Part shown: positions 41,300 through 53,645 of the stretch, piece after piece | Numbering within the stretch: position 1 is the first letter of the stretch | How the letters are laid out: every line of letters starts with the position of its first letter | Origin: Nymphaea colorata | Lineage: Eukaryota; Streptophyta; Magnoliopsida; Nymphaeales; Nymphaeaceae | DNA: 64,000 nucleotides | NCBI RefSeq assembly: GCF_008831285.2 | Contig: NC_045146.1 | Coordinates: 9,932,972-9,996,971, forward strand | Reading direction: 5' to 3' | The notes under the pieces: model-generated | The model's input: the letters and a program-made list of their open reading frames with translations, nothing else | Told to the model about the DNA's origin: nothing | Databases searched by the model: none | Position numbers and translations under genes: made by a program

Positions 41300-44200
41300 T
41301 TATCTTGCAGTCTTAGCAAATTGGCTATTTGGAAGCCAAAGAAGTAAATGTGGGTGGTAAAGGTGTCAACCTAGATCTATCCACAGCAAATTGCAAAAAC
41401 CATCCATTGTTCAAAAAATTCTCTCAAAATCAGAAAAGATTGGACCTACTCATATGCCATGGTTACTTTCCATTTACTGGTCTTGGCAAACATGAAGATG
41501 GAATTGTAGAGCCAATCATAGTGGTGGGGCAACGAGGTACTCGAGCCATAAGAAGCTAGAATTATGAAGAGGTGGATGTTGAAGAAGAATTCAAGCCAGT
41601 GCCTTTTGTCAAAAGCAACACCATAGGCAAATGTTCACTATCAATTTAAATTGATCAATGTCTCAACAAGTCAATCGCCATTTTGACATGTAGTCATAAA
41701 CCAAAAGTCTCAATTTTATAATACTCTCAAATGTGCAATGATATATGCAATTTGCTTTATTTTACATAAAGTATTTCAATTTTATCTAACTTTTCCACAA
41801 TCTTCAGGATGATACATATGAATCAATAATCAAAAGTCTTCAATAAGGTAAATCCAAAACCCATCAAGGCAAAGTGTCTAGAGTTCATCCAAGTGAAAAA
41901 ACAAGATCAATCGTCACCTTTGGTTAATGATGCTATAAAGGAGATTAACATTGGCATGAAAGAAAAACAAACATATTTACAAATTGAAACAAGTTTCTTA
42001 GCCAAAGAAAGAGAAAATTGATAGACTTCCTCAAAAAGCATCAAGAAGTTTTTGCATGGACTTATGAAGACATGTCTGAACTTGATACTAAGCTGGTCGT
42101 GAATTGACTGCATTGAAGACAGAATGCAAACTAGTTAAATGGAAATTGAGAAAATTAGACCATCGTCTTGAGGGGCAAGTCAAGGAAGGCCTAGAAGACC
42201 TATTAAAGGTGATTTTCATCTAAACAATTGATTATCCCTGATAGTTAGCAAATATTGTGGTAGTTCCAAAGAAAAATGACAAAATTCTACTTTGCATCGA
42301 TTTCAAAGATTTGAATAAAGTTACACCAAAAGATGACTATCCACTTCCAAACAATAATTAACACAACAAACCATGCTATGTTCTCTTTTATGGATGGATA
42401 TTTTGGCTCTAATCAAATTAAGTTGGCTGTTCAGTATCAATCCAAAACCTCATTTATAACCCCTTAGGACATTTCTGCTATACCATAATGCGTTTCAACT
42501 TGAAGAATGCTAGGACAACATATAAAATGCCTATGGCAGCCATTTTCCATCATCAAATGCATCAAACTATAGATACATATGTGGATGATTTGTTAATTAA
42601 ATCTAAGATTTAGGACAATTACATCAATATTATTTCTCAAGTCTTTGATAGACTCTTACAATATAAACTTAAACTCAATCAGCATAAGTGTGAGTTCGGT
42701 GTGCAATCTGATAAGCTTTTGGGATTTATAGTCAGCAAAAAGAAAATCAAAATGGATCTCTCCAAAGCAAAGACAATCATTGAGATGCCACCATCAACTA
42801 ATCAGAAAGAGCTATATAGCTTGCAAGGCAGAACTTAGTCAATCAAAAGGTTTATATCCAATCTTGCCTTAAGATGTCAACCATTCAACCAATTGCTACA
42901 GAAAGAAGTTAAGTTTGAATGAGGACATGACTGTTGGGTCTCATTCCAAAAGATCAAGAAATACCTTCTTTGTCCACTAATTTTGAAAACATCTAATTTT
43001 GGAAAAACTTATACTACTTTACATCACAGTCAATAATTCAGCTTGTGTGGATTTTTGGCGTAATAAGGAGAAGGATGTCAAATAGAGCGTGTCATTTATT
43101 ACGTTAGGAAAACATTTATGTAATATGAGAAGCATTACTCGCACATGGAAAAGAACGTTTGGCCTTGGTGTTGATGTGCCAAAAATTAAGAGACTACCTT
43201 ACCATCAAGTGTGGTCAAGATTTTGTTCAAACTCAGTTCAATCAAACATATCCTCAAACAACCTAAATGGGAGGATAGAAAAGTGGCAAATTTTGTTGGT
43301 GCAATATGATTTGAAATATGTGTCACAAAAATCAATGAAGAGGTAAGCCATCACTGATCAATTGATAGATATTCCTTTATTAGAGGAAATCAAAGCAAAT
43401 GATGGTTTCCTAAATGAACAAATCTTGACTACTGAACCAGAGCCGATGTGGGAAATGTACTTTGATGGGCCTAATAGCATGACTAGGGTAGATATCAAGA
43501 TAATTTTTATTACACTAGAGAAGGAAATGATTCCTTATTCCTCAAGTCAAACTTTTCTTGCACTCACAACATGATAGAAAATGAGGCCTTAATTCAAGGA
43601 CTCAAAATGCTTATCAAATTTAAAGTGTAAAAAATCCATATTTTTTGAGATTCTCTCCTAGTTGTCAGTCAAGTTAATGGTGACTGTTAAGTCAAATATC
43701 AATTTCTATCAAGAGATGGCAACATTCATTGTAAAGTAATTTGAGAAATACAAACTCTCACATGTTAAGAAAGAAGTTAACCCAATTGCAGATGGTTTGG
43801 CTAGTCTAGGCTCTACCATCACATTCTAACCTAGAGAGTCCATTCGATCTTTTGAAGTCGGTAGACTCGAACAACCATCTTACATCATGCCAGAATAGGT
43901 GCTATAAGCAGAAAACAAAGCATCATAGTATGAAAAAAATTAAAGATTTTCTTCAAACAAGAGCATTTTCATATGAAATATATCGAAAAGAGCAAAGAGT
44001 TCCGAGGCAGATGCCTTCAAGATATCTTATTTTAGCTAGAATCCTATACAAAAGATGATTTAACATAGAGTATTCTAGATGTCTTGATGCAAATGAGGCA
44101 CTAGAGGTCATTCAAGAAGCCCATAAAGAAATTTGTGGGAGACATGTAAGGTATCAAACCCTAGCTAAACAAATAGTTAAGAGTTGGGTACTATTGGCCC

Positions 44201-45173
44201 ACCATGTAGAAAGACTGTCATCAATTTATCAAAAAGTTTATCAAATGTCAGTTGCATGCACCATCAATTCATGTACCAGTAGCATACCTTCATTCAATAA
44301 GCTCATCCTGGCCATTCTCAAATTGGGCCTTCGACGAGGTTGGCCCAATAAAATTCACTGCCTCAAATAGGCACAAGTACTTTCTTGCAACTACAGATTA
44401 CTTTCCCAAATAGGTGAAGGCAATCAATTTGAAAAAAATCGAAGGATGATATATTATGTCCTTCAATCATAAAAACCATTTATACAGATTTGACATCCCA
44501 CATGACATTGTCTCAAACAATGACACTCATTTCAAAAATGAGAAAATGCACCATCTTTGTCATATACAAAATACAACATCATTTTTCTACCCCGTATTAG
44601 CCCCAAGATAATAGACAGGCAAAAGCAATGAATAAAACTTTGATTCATGTCTTAGAAAGGACCATAGAAATATGCTAGAATTGACATGAGAAAATGCACA
44701 ATGCACTTTGAGCATATTGAACCATGATTTGAACTCCCACCATGCTACACTAGTAAAATTAGTGTATGGAACGGAAATTGTCCTTCTACTACATGTCCAA
44801 AAACCAACATTGAAGTTTGATGTTCTCGTCAAACTTCTAAATTAACAAGTATCAACAAAAATGACTTGCTCAATTAGACTTACTAGACGAGAAAAGGCTA
44901 CAAGTGGTAGAGCATACTAAAGTCTACCACAAGAGAGTCACCCAACATTATGTCAAATCAATCTTTGAAAGGAAATTTTAAGTAAATGACCTTGTCCTAG
45001 GATCAATGGTTCTCTTCAAGAGTAGACTCAAAGAAAAATGGGCGCCAAACTAGGAAAGACCTTATGTCATCAAGGAGGTTCTGTTTCATAATTCTTATCG
45101 ACTAATTGATGCTGATTGGGTTGAAATCCCCAATCCAATTACTGCTTTTTATTTCAAGAAATTCGATACTTGA
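41300..45173 (+). pseudogene. Ty3-gypsy gag-pol remnant (Tat-like), all frames broken
   Basis: Plus-strand gypsy polyprotein in standard order, with a stop or shift every few dozen codons. Pre-RT region: LIDFLKKHQEVFAWTYEDMS-like block near 42020-42080. RT: VVVPKKNDKILLCIDFKDLN near 42250-42320, FMDGYFGSNQIKLAV near 42390, the catalytic YVDD at 42578-42589, then KLLGFIVSKKKIKMDLSKAK near 42715-42770. RNase H-linked parts: VIYYVRKTF near 43090, and NRIEKWQ-like block near 43270-43340. Integrase: VIQEAHKEICGRHVRYQTLA near 44110-44165, a core block with ATTDYFPK near 44390, and MNKTLIHVLERTIE near 44630. It ends at a stop near 45171. The integrase entry motif resembles that of the minus-strand gypsy at 4.4-5.3 kb. 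Confidence 0.85.
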
Positions 45174-46264
45174 TCATGCGATTCAAAATTTCAAAACAAT
45201 TGTGCTGTAGTGAGCACATTTTTTGTAATTTTTAAACCAACTAAGGGGCGTCTCACCTCTTAGGAGGGGATTTCCAATATTGATTTTTCAAAAGAATTCA
45301 AAAATGCATTGTCAATCGAAATTTCTAAAACTTTTCAAAATTTAGCCTCCGTCTTGCCTATACAAGAGCAACTGCAAGGGGCATTGGCTTGAACTATATA
45401 AGAAATGCCAATGAAATTAAGGGATCAAGGTTTAGGAATTAATGTTGGTCCTAGTAATTGAGCACTTGTAAAGGTCTACCATGAGATGATATGAGGAAAA
45501 GCCATTATAGCACAAAAGACCTTGATAGGATGTCAAAAAAAGCTATCAAACAAAACGAGTTGAACATTGAGCTTGGGATGAGTGTAGCAGTTCCTCTGGT
45601 TCAAAGTCCTACAATAGCATGTGGACATGCGACCTATGTTTTCATTGTGAAGCTCAAAAACAATTCATGAACATTTGCTCATATCCAGCTTCTTAAAGCC
45701 TTCCGAACTCGAGTAAGTAAGTCTAAGGGGTGTTTTTCCACCTTGTACCTTAAGGCCAACTAGTCTGAGACCTATCGGCCCAAAACTCGTTATAAGGGTT
45801 TAGTAGAAAGCTCAATAGGCTTGATATTGCACAAAACAAACTACACTAAACCACCAAAGTGGTGGAACTCCATAGTAACTTTTGGGGTGGTGAGGAATTT
45901 CTCCAAAGAGTGAATGGTGGCTCAAAAAGTAAATCAAAATTCAAAAGCTAAAGCTAAAAAAGACAAAAAGACAACAAAAAAGAGAGAAAAAGCACTTGCC
46001 AAGAGTCAAAAGGCATGAAAGGCTAAGTTCTCTAAGTATTGAGTGCAAACTTTTTATAAATGCAAAATTTTCTAAATCTACATCAATTCCTCTATAGAGT
46101 TTCCTGTGAAATGGAGGAAGATCTTCTTAATTTAAGTCTTTGATTATCATTTCCTCTCAAGTAAAGGAAGCTTGGCTTCATTTGAAAGCAAAATTGTCAA
46201 AACAATTTGCAAAATTTTGCATGTGAATCTTTGCCGCTAAACGAACTCTTCAACTTGCTTAACA
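45174..46264 (+). other. Post-integrase noncoding region of gypsy remnant
   Basis: Between the end of pol and the polypurine tract. About 1.1 kb, no recognised ORF on either strand. Tat-like gypsy elements commonly have a long untranslated or extra-ORF region here; which of these it is cannot be told from this decayed copy. Confidence 0.5.
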
Positions 46265-46279
46265 ACAAAGAGGGGCACA
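46265..46279 (+). promoter_or_regulatory. Polypurine tract of gypsy remnant
   Basis: ACAAAGAGGGGCACA lies directly before TGTTAACACCCC at 46280, the expected arrangement for a gypsy polypurine tract and 3' LTR start. Confidence 0.75.
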
Positions 46280-49200
46280 TGTTAACACCCCAAAATTTTC
46301 CATCTCAGCCAAGGGATGCAATTTCAAAATCTTATAAAAAGAATTTTACAAAATAATTGTGAAAACATCAACTCCAAAGCAAATTTTGAATCTAAACACA
46401 ATTTAGGTTCAACTAATGAATTCAAATCTAAAACTGGATCTAAATTCAGAATCTAAATTTCCAAGTGGGACCCACATGTGGGCCCCACCTAGCTCAGGTG
46501 GCCAAGGGCTCACCAAGAGGTCATGCACTTCACTTCAATTAAAATATCTACTTTAACCAAGATATCAACCATGATTAATGAAAACTAGATATAATCATGA
46601 GTAAATTCATAAGGATAGAGAATTATATATATCTCTCCATTAATTAAAAAGGAATTCTCCAATTAAAGAGAGGCCTTAGTTCCAAAGATGCTATGACTTT
46701 TTCTAACCAACCTACTTAAGGTAAGCAGGCTGACCTAGTTGCACCTAGATGTGGTGCCAACCTCAGCTAAGCGCAGTCAACAAGCTTAGCCTAGTTAAAA
46801 CTAGTCAAAATGTTAGGTCTACTCCACGATCCAGATATTGGATAGGAATAGACTCTAACTAGATCAAGTTTGCTTTGACTAAACTTATTCAAAGTGAAAA
46901 TCAAAATTGAGATCAATGGAAGCATAGCTAGATGCTTTCTAAGCTCGAATTCATCCAATTTACTCAAACCAAATCAACATTAACCCACAAAATGAGCCTT
47001 GACTTTAGTCAATTGATCAAAATTGGATAAATTTGTCCTCCCATGATCAAATTGAATTCATATAACCTAAAATTGTTTTCTATGTAAATCAAATACACAT
47101 TTGAATTTGTCAAGTGTACACATCAAATACAAAAAAATTGAAATTTGATTAAATCCATTTTCAATTGAATTATGGACAAAATGTCATGTTTCCAAATTTG
47201 ACAAATTTTCAAAGTCTTTTCAACTTAAATTGAGTTGTCAAATAAGAATTTATAATTAAATAACATTTAGAGCTTAGTCACTAGGTTGAACCTAGCAAGT
47301 TTGATTTCAAAAGCTAAACCCAAGCTAAGGGTGTCTTCATTAATGATTTTCAATCAAAATCAAGTGTTTAGGTCCTCAACCTTGACCCAAATTAGGCTTG
47401 ACTAGATCTGGACCAGACCAGACCTAGCCAAGCACACCCAGCTCATGCGTGTGGGCTAGGTGTGCTTGGTTGAAATTCTTTCAGAAGATTAAAGATCATT
47501 TAATCTTCATTTGTCAAATCATCAATCCATGCATTATGGACTGAGCCAATAAAAAATAAGATTCCTCTAATCCGTTGGCCGAATTAGAGGCTGGCTATGG
47601 TGGCAGCCACCTCAGCTCATTTTCCAAGTTTTAAATTAAATCAAAATCCAGTTTGGCATAGAGTTGGACCAATTCTCACTCACCAGCTCAAAAGGGGGAA
47701 AATTCCCCAAGACTTGGGCATGCTCCAAGTGTGAGTTAAGGAGGCAGGTGCACAACCTCTTTCCTTCCCTTCCTCATTCAATTTCAATGCTATATGAACC
47801 CACCTTGAGAGCCAAGGTAAGGGATAAAATTTTGACATTTTTCGTAACACATTTTCTTATTTTCAGCTAAGATCAAGTGCAGCCAAGATCAAGTTGTATC
47901 AAGGACCCAATGTGTATATCTAACACTAGTGGAATCACGTTCTAAAGACGAACATTCCTCTTGTTGTTTCAGATGCTTAACTTATGGAAAACTTAGGCAA
48001 ATCATCATTTTCTAAGAAACAAGTTTTCTTAGAATCAATATTTCTGATTTTTAGCCATTTAAATCAGTACAATACCTGATTTTATGGCAATTTTTAGACA
48101 AAAGTGGATGTTATCCATGTCTCCCATATATTTTGAAGATTATTTTAACATTCTTTACATATTTTCTATTATTTTGAGATTTTATTATAAGTCTCAAGCT
48201 TGTGGATTGCATTTCTAACTCTTATGCTTAATGATATGTTAAGCATACATAGAAGGAGTCTTACATTTCAATTAAAAAAATCAATCTTTTTGTGGATGGA
48301 TCATGAATTGAGTTTTATGATGAATGAATGTTGAGAGATTGTAGGTGAAGGAAGAATGGATGTCTCATATAGTTTCTCTTTTCTTTCATGCATTCAACAC
48401 AAACTCCATCAAATTGCTCCACGTGCACCTTCTCTAAAAATTAAATGATTTAATTTTGAGTTGCAAAAAGTGACCAAGTCACATTGCAATGGGAAATGGA
48501 AAACTTCACTTAATTTCAAAAGAAAATACAAGCATCATACACAACTTGGCCAAAATATGTTCGAAAACAACACGTTTTCCGATATTTTGGAACCCACATT
48601 TCATCAAAAGAGTAAGTTTTACATACTTGAACAATTACAAATTTTCTCTGAAAGAGAACCCTTTTGAAATCCAATTTGTGTCGCTTGGACCTAATCACAT
48701 GGTTTGACAAAAGAGGAACTTCAAAATCAACCATTTGCTAAGAGAACTTAGCATATTTTGTTCAAACTTTGGTCCATTTGAACTTAGCCTATTTCCTCAA
48801 AATTTGATCACAATTTACTAAAACTTTCAATCCAAAATCATGAGATGATCTTAAGTGCACAACAAGAAACTAAATCTAATCTCTAAATTGTCAAATTTTC
48901 CAATCAGATTCTCAATTTTCTATCAAACTTTGCAATCTTGACAGTCAAATTGACAATTCAATTTTGAAAATCATGGATCCAGGCCACAAACCCATTCATT
49001 CCAAAGCAATCCCATTCAAGTTGAAACATTTTCAACCAAAGCAAGGGTCATCAATTCAAATCATTTTAACAACATTGACGATTTTGAACTTCAATTCAAA
49101 TGGCACATATTTTGACCAGAACAATGGTCTTCAATCCAAACCAAGATGAGAAAATTTCCATTTTTGTCCAAAAGGATTACCCAAATTCTCAAAAAAAAGT

Positions 49201-49640
49201 TGAACTTTCAAATAACTTGTCAAAACAAATCAATTTTCCAAACAACTTGTCCAAATTTTACTCTAATTTGCCAAAAACAAGCTCAAAACCACTTATCTAA
49301 ACCAATTTCAAATACAAAAGCTTTGTTCACAAGCACATAGGATTTGCATCAATCAAATGACTTGTACTTGATCTGAAAAATCCTTAGTCCTTGGCTTGAT
49401 TACTGCTGTTAAAGGCATAAGAATGGTTGGACCTCGTAGCAATGGGCAGATCCCTTCTCTTGAAATTTTCCAAAAATTCAATTTGAAATTTGCTGCTTTG
49501 CATAACTCCCTGTTTCTACAACCAAAAGATGGAGAATGGGATGGGGTGCGAACAATAGGCTTCAACATGCATCTATCGATGGTTAGCTTACACAATCATT
49601 ATTTATGGGTCACTTTGATGGTATGATCCTCCTAACCTCA
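46280..49640 (+). repeat. 3' LTR of gypsy remnant (start certain, end unknown)
   Basis: Begins TGTTAACACCCCAAAATTTT right after the polypurine tract. What follows is AT-rich noncoding DNA with many ATCTAAATT/GAATCTAAA-like words, a CCCACATGTGGGCCC palindrome at about 46475, and no genes. I could not find the LTR's 3' end or a second LTR, so 49640 is only the point where the sequence style changes. The minus strand near 62850 shows a similar LTR start (TTTAACACCCAAAATTTT). Confidence 0.5.
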
Positions 49641-49879
49641 AAAAATGGAAAATAAATAGAGATCAAGTGACTGTATGTTCCATCATAAAAGAAAAAGAAG
49701 AAATGGAAAAGATGCATGCTTCCTTTTTTAGTTTTGTCTTTTCTTTAATTAACTTCTACTATGATATCTTCTTTCTCTTTTCCATTTTCATGACCTACTT
49801 CATTCATTACCGGTCTCTCCATGCTTGAGCCTTGACTCTTCTATTAGCTAGTGCATCCGAGAAACATATTTGAAGTTTT

Positions 49880-50150
49880 TAGTTTCTCTTGTTTTTACCA
49901 TTCTTTATGAAAGAAAAACATTAGTTCTAAATATATCATATTTATTGTCCAACTTTCTTGTTTTGTCGTTCATTAGGAAAGAAAGACATTAGTTTGAATT
50001 TGGTTAAAGTTTTTAGTCTTTCTTGTTCAACATGATAGCATTAGCATTTGGTCATGATTGTCTTGTTCTGTCATTCATTAAGAAAGAAAGACATTAGTTT
50101 TAACTTGGTTAAAACTTTCAGTCTTTCTTGTTCAAGATGATAGAAACCAT
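49880..50150. repeat. ~105-bp tandem repeat
   Basis: TCTTGTTTTGTCGTTCATTA at 49956 recurs as TCTTGTTCTGTCATTCATTA at 50061, each followed by GAAAGAAAGACATTAGTTT and TTAGTCTTTCTTGTTCAA-like words. A shorter, more diverged first copy lies at about 49887. Confidence 0.8.
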
Positions 50151-51447
50151 TAGATTTTGTCATTTTCTTTTAACATCTATGAATAACTTGAGGCCACTGT
50201 AAATGCCACTTTGACTAGTGTGAAATGTTGACAATTCATAAACTTTCAGTTCTCTACAATATTTTGCTTGTTGGTTGCCTCCAAAAAATGAGTTTTGCCC
50301 ATCTCTTAAGTAGTTTCTTTAATGATTGATACGTGTTCTGAAGGTGTTCAAAAAAACAAAAATGACAAAGATTTCCTATTTTAGATACATAAGAAGGGAA
50401 TATGTTTATTTGTGTTTATAGTAAGAAATTAGGGAAAAAAATTATGATGATGAAAGTCATTATCTAATTCATGAAAGCGTTGAATCTAAAAATAGACCAC
50501 AATGAAGCATACCAGAATTCATCATGAGATATAAGTACTTCAATTAGTGACTACTTAATAGCTTAGCAAGTGCTTTTAAAGATGTGAAAACCTCTTAATT
50601 GATGGAAAGATATAACATCATTAAAATTTTCAAACTAAATGTAATTCTAACATTTGTGGGAGGTATTACTCAATAAATGCATTTCCACTTGTTGTAGAAT
50701 TCAATTCGAGATATGTGAATTCCATTTTTATTTGGTTGAGCAACGAAGCAAATTTTTCTGTTGCATTTTGTCTAGTAGCAGACATTGTTGCCCAGGTTTC
50801 TACTGTTGGTAGTAGCACAAGCACCTCCATGGGCTGTTTGATAAAATTTAGTCCTTTGAATTGGTGTATGACTTCATAAAATGTTCTAGTTAAAATTTAT
50901 TTCTACCAAACCAACTCTATGATTATCTGGAGCATACATATGATCTTAATATAACCTTCTCATGCATAAATGGATCAAAACTCATCTACCACCAATGGCT
51001 TATTCTATTTTGTTCTGTAATATGCATTATATTCATAACCATGTAGAAGTTTGTGGTTTCAGTTTAGAAGGGACATATTTTTTTCATGACAAGAAAATGT
51101 TGATGGTATTGAAATGACTCCCATGGAAGCATTTGATTTTGTTTAGTTATAGCAGTGAAAGAAACCACCAGAAAAAGCTTTCCTCCAACTGACTTGACCA
51201 CTATTATAAAAAAGTTGTGAATTGTTCACAAACAATGAACAACACAAATGCTAGATGGAACAAATAGATAGACAAAATACAAAACAAATGCTTGACAAAA
51301 TGAGCATATTAGAACAAATGTTGTGTTTCATTGCTAAATTTATCAAACAATGGATAGTGACCTGTCTTGTCCAAGTGAACAGGAGAGTGGTGTGGAGGAC
51401 AATATGTGTTGTCTGCCCTATCCTAAGGAACAATAATAAAAAACCAC
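50151..51447. other. Intergenic DNA, nothing recognised
   Basis: AT-rich, no domain-bearing ORFs, no clear repeats. Confidence 0.4.
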
Positions 51448-51603
51448 TTAGGGACTGTTTAGGACCAGTAACAATATGTTATTGTCCTATGCACCGAACA
51501 CAAAAGCTTGTTAGATTCATTGCGCACTTTAAAAAGTGTCCATGAATTATGGGCAGATGCATGAAACAGTAACATACTATTGCTGGTTCCAAACAGCCCC
51601 TTA
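51448..51603. mobile_element. Tourist-like (PIF/Harbinger) MITE
   Basis: A 150-bp element at 51451-51600 with terminal inverted repeats of about 45 bases: GGGACTGTTTAGGACCAGTA at the left, and GGGGCTGTTTGGAACCAGCA reading in from the right. Both flanks are TTA (51448-51450 and 51601-51603), the 3-bp target duplication of this superfamily. The arms continue as ATATGTTATTGT.CTATGCA versus GTATGTTACTGTTTCATGCA. No coding capacity. Confidence 0.92.
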
Positions 51604-53645
51604 GGGTTCAAAAAATGTTCATTTGAAGCTCCCATTATTCGGCCCATGTATGAAGCAACTTAAGCTACATGATGCATGCTTTAAATATTGAAGAATGCAT
51701 GTTTTAAATCTTGAAGAATGTCATGAAAACTAAGTCGAAAATAAGATCTTTGGTAATGAATTCCAAACAATATTTTATAAGAGTTTTGAAAATTTGAAAA
51801 AAGCATGAATGCTTTTTGAAAGCATCATGCATCTTAGAAGAGATTAAGGAAGTTTAGGTTTTTCTTTGCATCTTGACTATAGTTGAAAGTGCTGATAAAC
51901 CCTAGTTCACTTTATCTCTAACACTATGCTTGGATGGAGAGAAAGGAAATGATATTATCTCTAACACATTGTCTGGATAGAGAGGAAGGAAATGATATTC
52001 AAGGATAGAAAAGAAAGGGAGGTATTGAAAGAAGGAAAAAGAAAAAGGAAAAGAAAGGAGATGAAAATGAACATATTACAAATGATTATTTGCATGGGAA
52101 GGAAAAGAACTGTTATAAAGCATGTGTGTTTCGTAACATAATGGAAAGAAAATGAAAAAAAAGGCTTATGTACAATAACACCCTCAGATTTGATTGTACA
52201 TTTGTCTCTCTTTCAAACATACACACACACACACTCTTCTTACCTTATCCATCCCTTAGTAGGAAAACTCAATGACTAAAATTGAACCACTATTTGTTAA
52301 AAAAAATATAAAGAAGGAATAATGTCACTCTAAAGCAAGTGATGAGATGTTGGGAAAAACTACTTAGGAAGGACATGAGCCTAACCATAAGGGAATTGAT
52401 TGGGAAAGACATTTTGGTCATAACAAAGTGAATATTTGGTATGACTAATTTATCCCAAGAGGAAGCACGAGCAAGAACAACAACAATGTACCAACTGCCA
52501 ACACACTAGTTATCTTTTTTTGAAATGAAACATTCCATGGCTTTATTGTTTTAAAACTCCAGAATTCTTGTAATTAAAAGATTTCCACCAATATCATGAG
52601 AAAATATGTGCAATCTCTTTAGAATTCATTACCCACCATGCATGTTTAGCAGATTAGTCTACATGTGCAACAAAATAAACAAATTCATACTTATAAGTAA
52701 TAACAAAAAATAGAGAGACCAACTAAAACCATCAATTGTTAAGGCATTTTGTCAAACAATTACTATGTAGAAGCAAGTTACATGTTACCACACAAAGAAA
52801 CAATAATAAGTTGTCGACCAGATCTTGAAAACGACCAGAAAGAAGGCTACCAAATAGCAATTCAATATAATGATATGAAATAAATTTATTATTATAGGCC
52901 TTATTCTCTAATTTGATTATTTGGACAGATACCTACAACTGATGCATTTTGATTCTTTCAGGAATACTGTTATGGCATCTATTATAGATCTGATTATATG
53001 ATATACCTTTCATAACAGATAGCATTCCCAACTTATTGACCTGGTATCCATCATTTTTTATTATGTCAAAGGATCCATTTGTTGTCTAATTTGTATGCAT
53101 GCAATTTGCACATTAGAATTTAAGTTGTTTATTGATATCGAGTGAGATCATGGGGGGAAAAGAAAGTGCATGCATATTCTCATGCAGGCACTACTTGTGC
53201 ACTCTGCACTTGTCATAGAGAAAAACAACGTGCCTTTTAGACTTTCTATTTTTTTAGGGCATGGTTGTCATATTTTAGAATGTGAACTTCTTTCCTCCAC
53301 ATCTGTCAATTTTAGGAGGGACTGGAGACATGTATTTCTTCATTCTTTTCCCTCCCCTGTGCTTCCTTCCTTGCCCATCTAAACATAGTAAGTTCTAATT
53401 CCTTCCTTTTTGTTCTCCTTAATTAGCCAACCAGATACAAATACGTCTATCCTTTCCCTTTCTCTTCCTACATCTCCCTCCATTGAAACAACTTGTAAAG
53501 GAATGTGAGTGTCCATTGCATTTGTATCAACCATAGGTGTGAAATTGGAAATGTGTATACTTATGCATGACAAACCAAAATATGCCATAAAAACAATCAA
53601 ATGTATGAATGCAAGCTCAAGCTAAAATAAGGACACTAAATTTTC
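51604..53645. other. Intergenic DNA with short duplications
   Basis: No gene. A ~45-bp direct repeat (ATCTCTAACAC.AT...GGAT.GAGAG.AAGGAAATGATAT) occurs at about 51914 and 51958. A distant inverted resemblance, ACTATGTTTAGATGGGCAAG on the minus strand near 53385, hints at a 1.5-kb element with GGATGGAGAGAAAGG-type ends, but this is weak. A CA run lies near 52221. Confidence 0.4.
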
